From: Streptomyces sp. SID12488
GTDB lineage: Bacteria; Actinomycetota; Actinomycetes; Streptomycetales; Streptomycetaceae
Direction of reading: 5' to 3'
Assembly (NCBI RefSeq): GCF_010548275.1
Contig: NZ_JAAGLT010000012.1
Coordinates: forward strand, 161,023 to 225,022
Length of the DNA stretch: 64,000 nt
Shown here: one piece after another, positions 56,846 to 64,000 of the stretch
How the letters are laid out: every line of letters begins with the position of its first letter
Numbering within the stretch: position 1 is the stretch's first letter
Program-made: the position numbers and the translations under genes
The notes under the pieces: generated by a model
Told to the model about the DNA's origin: nothing
Seen by the model: only the letters and a program-made list of their open reading frames with translations
Databases searched by the model: none

Positions 56846-57742
56846 TCAGCTCAGCTCAGCCCGGAACGTCACCGGCGTTGCCCCCGTGTGCAGTTGGAAG
56901 AACTTGGAGAAGTTCGCCGCGTCGGGAAAGCCGACGGCCACGCCAACTCGCCCGATCGGCAGAGAGGTGTGCGCCAGCAGCCGCTTGGCCTCCAGGATCA
57001 CCCGCTTGTCGATGAAGCCCTTGGGCGTCTCACCGGTCGCCGCGCGCACCGCGCGGACGAGGGTGCGGCGGGAGTAGCCGAGGGCGTCGGCGTACGCGCT
57101 GACGCTGTGGTTGGTGGCGAAGCCCTTCTCCACCGCGTCCCGGAAAAGGGTGAACGTGGTGTCGGTCCGGCCCCCCGCCGCTTCCGCCGAACTCGTCGCG
57201 AGGTGGGACAGCCGCAGCAGGAACGCGGCGAGGGAGTGGCGCAGTACCGAGGTGTGCAGGCCGATCGGGAGGGTGGCCGTGTCCTCGTACTCGCGGCCCA
57301 GCTGGTCCAGGGCCGCGCGCAGACCGGCGAGTTGGCGCGCGTCCGGGCGCAGCAGCGGAGGCAGGTCGTAGCGGTACAGGCCGGTCGCCTCGACCGTGGT
57401 CCGGGGCAGGAAACCGGGCTGCATGGTGAGGACGGTGCCGCGGTACTCGGTGGCGCGGGAGAAGCGGTGCACCTGACCCGGGCGGATCCACAGCAGGTCG
57501 CCCGCTGTCGCCTCGTGTTCGGCGAAGTCGACCATGTGGGTGACCGGGCCCCCGTCGAACAGCATCACGATGTGGAAGTCGATGCGGTGGACGCGTTCGA
57601 GCGGGGCGTCGTCGTGCCAGGTGCGGTCGGGTGACATCGGCCCGACCTGCATACCCACGCCCAGGACGCTCAGATCGACCGGGAAGGGAAACGTCCTGAT
57701 GCCGTTTCCGTCCTGGCCGTCTTGGATGGTTCTGTCCGCCAT
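56846..57742 (-). CDS. AraC-family transcriptional regulator
   Basis: A 298-residue regulator. The N-terminal cupin-like sensor ('RIDFHIVMLFDGGPVTHMVD', 'ATAGDLLWIRPGQVHRFS') is followed by a C-terminal double HTH ('SAYADALGYSRRTLVRAVRA', 'VGVAVGFPDAANFSKFFQLH'). The ATG at 57742 has AAGGA close upstream. It is divergent from the pentose phosphate operon, with a perfect 21-bp palindrome between them. The cupin sensor suggests a small carbon compound as effector; regulation of tkt is inference from position. Confidence 0.9.
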   Translation of the reverse strand: MADRTIQDGQDGNGIRTFPFPVDLSVLGVGMQVGPMSPDRTWHDDAPLERVHRIDFHIVMLFDGGPVTHMVDFAEHEATAGDLLWIRPGQVHRFSRATEYRGTVLTMQPGFLPRTTVEATGLYRYDLPPLLRPDARQLAGLRAALDQLGREYEDTATLPIGLHTSVLRHSLAAFLLRLSHLATSSAEAAGGRTDTTFTLFRDAVEKGFATNHSVSAYADALGYSRRTLVRAVRAATGETPKGFIDKRVILEAKRLLAHTSLPIGRVGVAVGFPDAANFSKFFQLHTGATPVTFRAELS

Positions 57743-57817
57743 GTCCTTCTCTTGCCGTCCGGGCCCCACTGCCCCTGTCCCACTTTCACCAAAGGGTGAC
57801 ACACAGGCACCTGGCCC

Positions 57818-57838
57818 CTTAAAAGTCAGACTTTTAAG
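57818..57838. promoter_or_regulatory. perfect 21-bp palindrome between araC-like gene and tkt
   Basis: CTTAAAAGTC, single A, GACTTTTAAG. A/T-rich in otherwise GC-rich DNA, about 50 nt upstream of tkt and 75 nt from the AraC start. Likely operator for either the AraC protein or another regulator. Confidence 0.75.
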
Positions 57839-57888
57839 TTTGAACACGCCCGAGCAGTTCACCCCCCTCTATCGAGGACTTCTTGAAG

Positions 57889-59982
<2,094 letters not shown>

Positions 59983-60001
59983 TCCGCACGCCAGAAGGAA
60001 G

Positions 60002-61159
60002 ATGACCACAGTGACCACCGAAGCAACCCCCACCGCGGGAACACTCAAGCGCCTCTCCGACGAGGGCGTCTCGATCTGGCTGGACGACCTCTCCCGGGGG
60101 CGCATCGCCTCCGGCAACCTCGCCGAACTCATCGACACCAGGCATGTGGTCGGCGTGACCACCAACCCGTCGATCTTCCAGGCCGCCATCGGCTCCGGTG
60201 AGGGGTACGAGGAGCAGCTCGCCGACCTGGCTGTGCGCGGCGTCACGGTCGACGAGGCCGTACGCATGATGACCACCGCCGACGTACGGGCCGCCGCCGA
60301 CATCCTGCGCCCGGTGTACGACGCCACGGGCGGCCGGGACGGCCGGGTCTCGATCGAGGTCGACCCGCGGCTCGCCCACGAGACCGCGGCGACGATCGCC
60401 GAGGCCAAGCAGCTGGCCTGGCTGGTCGAACGGCCCAACGTGATGATCAAGATCCCGGCGACCAAGGCGGGCCTGCCCGCGATCACCGAGGTCATCGGCC
60501 TCGGGATCAGCGTCAACGTCACGCTGATCTTCTCCCTGGAGCGCTACCGCGAGGTCATGGCCGCCTATCTGGCCGGCCTGGAGAAGGCGCAGGCCGCGGG
60601 CATCGACCTGGCGACCATCCACTCCGTCGCCTCCTTCTTCGTCTCCCGCGTCGACTCCGAGATCGACAAGCGCCTGACCCTGCTGGGCACGGACGAGGCC
60701 CTCGCCCTCAAGGGCAGGGCGGCGCTGGCCAACGCGCGGCTGGCCTACGAGGCGTACGAAGAGGTCTTCGACGGCGAGCGCTGGACCGCCCTCGGCGGCG
60801 CCCACGCCAACAAGCAGCGCCCGCTGTGGGCCTCGACCGGCGTCAAGGACCCCGCGTACAAGGACACGCTCTACGTCGACGAGCTGGTCGCGCCCGGCAC
60901 CGTCAACACGATGCCGGAGGCCACGCTCAACGCGACCGCCGACCACGGCGACATCCACGGCGACGCGGTGAGCGGCGGCTACGCCCAGGCCCGCGCCGAT
61001 CTCGCGGCCGTCGAAGGGCTCGGGATCTCGTACGACGAGGTCGTGAAGCTGCTGGAGGACGAGGGCGTCGCGAAGTTCGCGGTCGCCTGGGACGACCTGC
61101 TGACCGCCGTCACGAAGTCGCTGGACAGCGTAGGCAGCAAGGGAGTTGACGGGGAATGA
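60002..61159 (+). CDS. tal: transaldolase
   Basis: A 385-residue transaldolase of the long actinobacterial/cyanobacterial form. The Schiff-base lysine is in 'NVMIKIPATKAGLPAI'; 'GVTTNPSIFQAAIGSG' and 'ASFFVSRVDSEIDKRL' are family motifs. ATG 60002 is preceded by AGAAGGA at a short distance; GTG 60011 is an alternative with better spacing. It transfers dihydroxyacetone units between sugar phosphates. Its stop overlaps the zwf ATG. Confidence 0.96.
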   Translation: MTTVTTEATPTAGTLKRLSDEGVSIWLDDLSRGRIASGNLAELIDTRHVVGVTTNPSIFQAAIGSGEGYEEQLADLAVRGVTVDEAVRMMTTADVRAAADILRPVYDATGGRDGRVSIEVDPRLAHETAATIAEAKQLAWLVERPNVMIKIPATKAGLPAITEVIGLGISVNVTLIFSLERYREVMAAYLAGLEKAQAAGIDLATIHSVASFFVSRVDSEIDKRLTLLGTDEALALKGRAALANARLAYEAYEEVFDGERWTALGGAHANKQRPLWASTGVKDPAYKDTLYVDELVAPGTVNTMPEATLNATADHGDIHGDAVSGGYAQARADLAAVEGLGISYDEVVKLLEDEGVAKFAVAWDDLLTAVTKSLDSVGSKGVDGE

Positions 61160-62727
61160 GCGACGAACCGACCCTGCTGGAGCCGGCGGCGGCTACCGCC
61201 GAGGACGACTGGGACAACCCGCTGCGCGACCCCGGCGACCGCCGGCTCCCCCTGATCGCGGGCCCGTCCGGGCTGGTCATCTTCGGGGTGACCGGTGACC
61301 TGTCCCGCAAGAAGCTCATGCCGGCCGTCTACGACCTGGCCAACCGGGGTCTGCTCCCGCCCGGCTTCTCGCTCGTCGGCTTCGCCCGCCGGGACTGGGA
61401 GGACGAGGACTTCGCACAGATCGTCCACGACTCGGTGCGCGACCACGCCCGTACGGAGTTCCGCGAGGAGGTCTGGCAGCAGCTCGCCGAGGGCATGCGG
61501 TTCATCCCCGGCGACTTCGACGACGACGCGGCGTTCAAGCAGCTGCGCGCGGCCGTCGAGGAACTTGACGCGTCCCGGGGTACGAGTGGCAACTACGCCT
61601 TCTACCTCTCCGTACCGCCGAAGTTCTTCCCCAAGGTCGTCCAGCAGCTGAAGAAGCACGGGCTGGCGAACGCGCCGGAGGGTTCCTGGCGGCGCGGGGT
61701 GATCGAGAAGCCGTTCGGGCACAACCTGAAGAGCGCGCGTGAGCTGAACCGGGTCCTGCACGACGTGTTCGACCCGGAGCAGGTCTTCCGGATCGACCAC
61801 TACCTCGGCAAGGAGACCGTCCAGAACATCCTGGCGCTCCGCTTCGCCAACCAGATGTACGAACCCATCTGGAACCGGTCGTATGTCGACCACGTCCAGA
61901 TCACGATGGCCGAGGACATCGGCATCGGCGGCCGGGCCGGCTACTACGACGGCATCGGGTCGGCGCGCGACGTGATCCAGAACCACCTTCTCCAGCTGAT
62001 GGCCCTGACGGCCATGGAGGAGCCGATCGCCTTCGACGCCGAGTCGCTGCTGACCGAGAAGCTCAAGGTCCTGAAGTCGGTGAAGCTGCCCGAGAACCTG
62101 GGCGAGCACACCGTTCGCGGGCAGTACGCGGCGGGCTGGCAGGGCGGCGAGCAGGTGTCCGGCTACCTCGAAGAGGACGGCATCGACCCGCAGTCCAGCA
62201 CCGACACGTACGCGGCCGTCAAGCTGGAGGTCGACAACCGCCGCTGGGCGGGCGTCCCCTTCTATCTGCGGACCGGCAAGCGGCTGGGGCGGCGCGTCAC
62301 GGAGATCGCGGTCGTCTTCCAGCGCGCCCCGCACTCCCCGTTCGACTCGACGGCCACCGAGGAACTCGGCGCGAACGCGATCGTCATCCGCGTCCAGCCC
62401 GACGAGGGCATGACCGTGCGCTTCGGTTCCAAGGTCCCGGGTACCTCGATGGAGATCAGGGACGTCACGATGGACTTCGCCTACGGCGAGTCCTTCACGG
62501 AGTCCAGCCCGGAGGCGTACGAACGGCTCATCCTGGATGTCCTGCTCGGCGACGCCAATTTGTTCCCCCGTCACCAGGAAGTGGAAGAGTCCTGGAAGAT
62601 CCTCGACCCGATCGAGGAGTACTGGGGCACGCACGGCAGGCCCGCGCAGTACTCCTCGGGCAGTTGGGGCCCGGAGGAAGCCGACGAGATGCTCGCACGA
62701 GACGGACGGAGCTGGCGCAGGCCATGA
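61156..62727 (+). CDS. zwf: glucose-6-phosphate 1-dehydrogenase
   Basis: A 523-residue enzyme making 6-phosphogluconolactone and NADPH. Cofactor loop 'IFGVTGDLSRKKLMPAVYDL', the substrate/catalytic motif 'RIDHYLGKETVQNI' and 'FYLRTGKRL' are present. The ATG forms an ATGA overlap with tal and the stop overlaps the opcA ATG, so the genes are translated in series. It supplies the NADPH used by reductases and oxygenases such as those for vanillate. Confidence 0.97.
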   Translation: MSDEPTLLEPAAATAEDDWDNPLRDPGDRRLPLIAGPSGLVIFGVTGDLSRKKLMPAVYDLANRGLLPPGFSLVGFARRDWEDEDFAQIVHDSVRDHARTEFREEVWQQLAEGMRFIPGDFDDDAAFKQLRAAVEELDASRGTSGNYAFYLSVPPKFFPKVVQQLKKHGLANAPEGSWRRGVIEKPFGHNLKSARELNRVLHDVFDPEQVFRIDHYLGKETVQNILALRFANQMYEPIWNRSYVDHVQITMAEDIGIGGRAGYYDGIGSARDVIQNHLLQLMALTAMEEPIAFDAESLLTEKLKVLKSVKLPENLGEHTVRGQYAAGWQGGEQVSGYLEEDGIDPQSSTDTYAAVKLEVDNRRWAGVPFYLRTGKRLGRRVTEIAVVFQRAPHSPFDSTATEELGANAIVIRVQPDEGMTVRFGSKVPGTSMEIRDVTMDFAYGESFTESSPEAYERLILDVLLGDANLFPRHQEVEESWKILDPIEEYWGTHGRPAQYSSGSWGPEEADEMLARDGRSWRRP

Positions 62728-63659
62728 AAATCGACCTCACCGACACCACGGCAAGCAAGATCAACAAAGCACTGGTGAAGGGGCGGCGCGCCATCGGCAC
62801 CCCTGCCGTGGGCATGGTCCTGACGATGGTGATCGTCACGGACGAGGAGAACGCCTACGACTCGATCAAGGCGGCCGAGGATGCCTCGCACGAGCACCCC
62901 GCGCGCACCTTGGTCGTCATCAAGCGGCACGCCCGCAGCCCGCGCGACCGCACCAAGTCCCACCTCAACGCCGAAGTGCGGGTGGGCGCCGACGCCGGCA
63001 CCGGCGAGACGGTCATCCTGCGGACGTACGGCGAGGTGTCCGACCACGCCGACTCCGTCGTCCTGCCGCTGCTGCTGCCGGACGCGCCGGTCGTCGTCTG
63101 GTGGCCGGTGAACGCCCCCGAGGTGCCCGCCAAGGACCCCCTGGGCGCGCTGGCCCAGCGCCGGATCACCGACATGTACGCGGTGGAGCAGCCGCTCGTC
63201 GCACTGGAGGCCCGGGTCCGCTCGTACGCGCCCGGCGACACCGACCTGGCGTGGACGCGTCTCACCCCGTGGCGCTCGATGCTGGCCGCGGCCCTCGACC
63301 AGGCCCGCACGAAGATCATCTCGGCGGCCGTCGAGAGCGAGGCCGAGAACCCGAGCGCCGAACTGCTGGCCCGCTGGCTCGGCGCCCGCCTGTCGGTGAA
63401 GGTGGACCGCGTCGTCACCGCGGGCCCGGTCGTCACGGCCGTCCGCCTCGGCACCGACAGGGGCGAGATCGTCATCGACCGCCCCGAGGGCCCGCTCGCC
63501 ACGCTCACCCTGCCGGGCCAGCCCTCGCGCACGCTCGCGCTGAAGGTGCGGCCCACGTCCGAACTCATCGCCGAGGAACTGCGGCGCCTCGACGCCGACG
63601 AGATGTACGCCATCGCTCTGCGGGGCGACAGCACCAAGGAGACCCCCAGTCATGTCTGA
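62724..63659 (+). CDS. opcA: glucose-6-phosphate dehydrogenase assembly protein OpcA
   Basis: A 311-residue OpcA protein, needed for assembly or redox control of G6PDH in cyanobacteria and actinobacteria. 'MKIDLTDTTASKINKALVKG' start, 'TLVVIKRHARSPRDRTKSHL', 'VVWWPVNAPEVPAKDPLG' and 'SWELLA'-type region as 'SAELLARWLGARLSVKV' support the call. The ATG overlaps the zwf stop; the 3' end overlaps the pgi start by 8 nt. Confidence 0.94.
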   Translation: MKIDLTDTTASKINKALVKGRRAIGTPAVGMVLTMVIVTDEENAYDSIKAAEDASHEHPARTLVVIKRHARSPRDRTKSHLNAEVRVGADAGTGETVILRTYGEVSDHADSVVLPLLLPDAPVVVWWPVNAPEVPAKDPLGALAQRRITDMYAVEQPLVALEARVRSYAPGDTDLAWTRLTPWRSMLAAALDQARTKIISAAVESEAENPSAELLARWLGARLSVKVDRVVTAGPVVTAVRLGTDRGEIVIDRPEGPLATLTLPGQPSRTLALKVRPTSELIAEELRRLDADEMYAIALRGDSTKETPSHV

Positions 63660-64000
63660 CTCCCCCAGGCTCACCCGGCGCCCCGAGTGGACCGCGCTGG
63701 AGGACCACCGCGCCGACGCGCTCCTCCATCCGCAGCTGCGTGAACTGTTCGCCGCCGATCCGGGACGCGCGGAGCGGTACGTCGTGCGGGTGGGCGACCT
63801 GCACATCGACTACTCCAAGCACCTGATCACGGACGAGACCCTCGCCTTCCTCCAGGAACTCGCCACCGCCACCGATGTGTTCGGGCTGCGGGACGCCATG
63901 TTCCGCGGTGACCGGATCAACATCACCGAGGACCGTGCGGTGCTGCACACCGCGCTGCGGGCGCCGCGGGACGCGGTGGTCGAGGTCGACGGTGAGAACG
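63652..64000 (+). CDS. pgi: glucose-6-phosphate isomerase, partial (N-terminus)
   Basis: About 116 residues before the right edge. 'LTRRPEWTALEDHRADALLH', 'HIDYSKHLITDETLAFLQEL' and 'MFRGDRINITEDRAVLHTAL' are typical of the N-terminal part of phosphoglucose isomerase. The ATG lies inside the end of opcA (8-nt overlap). It links the pentose phosphate operon to glycolysis. The catalytic residues lie beyond the window. Confidence 0.93.
   Translation, partial: MSDSPRLTRRPEWTALEDHRADALLHPQLRELFAADPGRAERYVVRVGDLHIDYSKHLITDETLAFLQELATATDVFGLRDAMFRGDRINITEDRAVLHTALRAPRDAVVEVDGEN

Noticed and set aside
56826..56860. Pentanucleotide GGCTC/AGCTC run at the AraC stop
   Set aside because: Short low-complexity sequence probably from slippage; no sign of function.

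Overview
This is a gene-dense, very GC-rich window from a Streptomyces chromosome (or a close relative). The reasons are the strong third-position G/C bias, frequent GTG and TTG starts, ATGA/GTGA start-stop overlaps, Tat-secreted hydrolases, DasR-type operators, rare TTA codons, and a gene set I recall from the Streptomyces coelicolor SCO66xx-67xx region. There are no rRNA or tRNA genes, no CRISPR array and no prophage. Two cut genes lie at the edges: an IclR-family regulator on the left and pgi on the right. All calls come from reading the sequence; no database search was run.

Region by region. (1) 1-4954: protocatechuate branch of the beta-ketoadipate pathway, with a PcaV-like MarR repressor divergent from pcaH-pcaG-pcaB-pcaL. 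pcaIJF are not in the window. (2) 5230-13464: a large AAA-type ATPase that resembles a LAL regulator but has no LuxR helix-turn-helix; an MFS transporter remnant; two DUF2510 membrane or lipid-associated proteins; a TetR regulator facing a PAP2 phosphatase and a DMT-type membrane protein. (3) 13540-20507: a Tat-exported phospholipase C, then vanillate O-demethylase (vanA, a 62-residue Cys/His protein, vanB), then an ABC uptake operon whose permease has decayed. (4) 20585-23934: an HTH-less MmyB-type sensor divergent from a three-gene set of XRE regulator, HExxH peptidase and 7-TM DUF6545-like protein. (5) 24030-28565: alpha/beta hydrolase, Sfp-type phosphopantetheinyl transferase coupled to a metallophosphoesterase, and a stand-alone ATP-grasp enzyme.

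(6) 28735-47513: a carbohydrate island. It begins with a GH18 chitinase behind two DasR-like operators. A DeoR regulator with GH4 and GH38 glycosidases then faces a PfkB kinase, a Tat-type lipoprotein, two ABC permeases, a GH2 beta-galactosidase, two Tat-exported phosphoesterases and a secreted protein. I read this as one uptake-and-breakdown locus, possibly for a phosphate-bearing mannose/galactose glycan; the substrate is inference. (7) 47546-52946: a CoA-linked catabolic set (SDR, amidohydrolase, acyl-CoA ligase, MaoC) between PaaX-like and MarR-like regulators. (8) 53280-55359: an IclR regulator abutted by an N-terminally truncated TnpB, then degenerate DNA. (9) 55360-56769: a GH16 beta-glucanase with a perfect LacI-type operator. 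(10) 56846-64000: an AraC regulator facing tkt-tal-zwf-opcA-pgi, the pentose phosphate/NADPH operon.

The unifying theme is carbon scavenging of plant and fungal material (lignin aromatics, chitin, beta-glucan, mannosylated glycans) next to central sugar metabolism. The strongest candidates for something undescribed are the glycan/phosphoesterase locus (35-47.5 kb), the XRE/peptidase/7-TM set (20.6-23.9 kb) and the small protein embedded between vanA and vanB.
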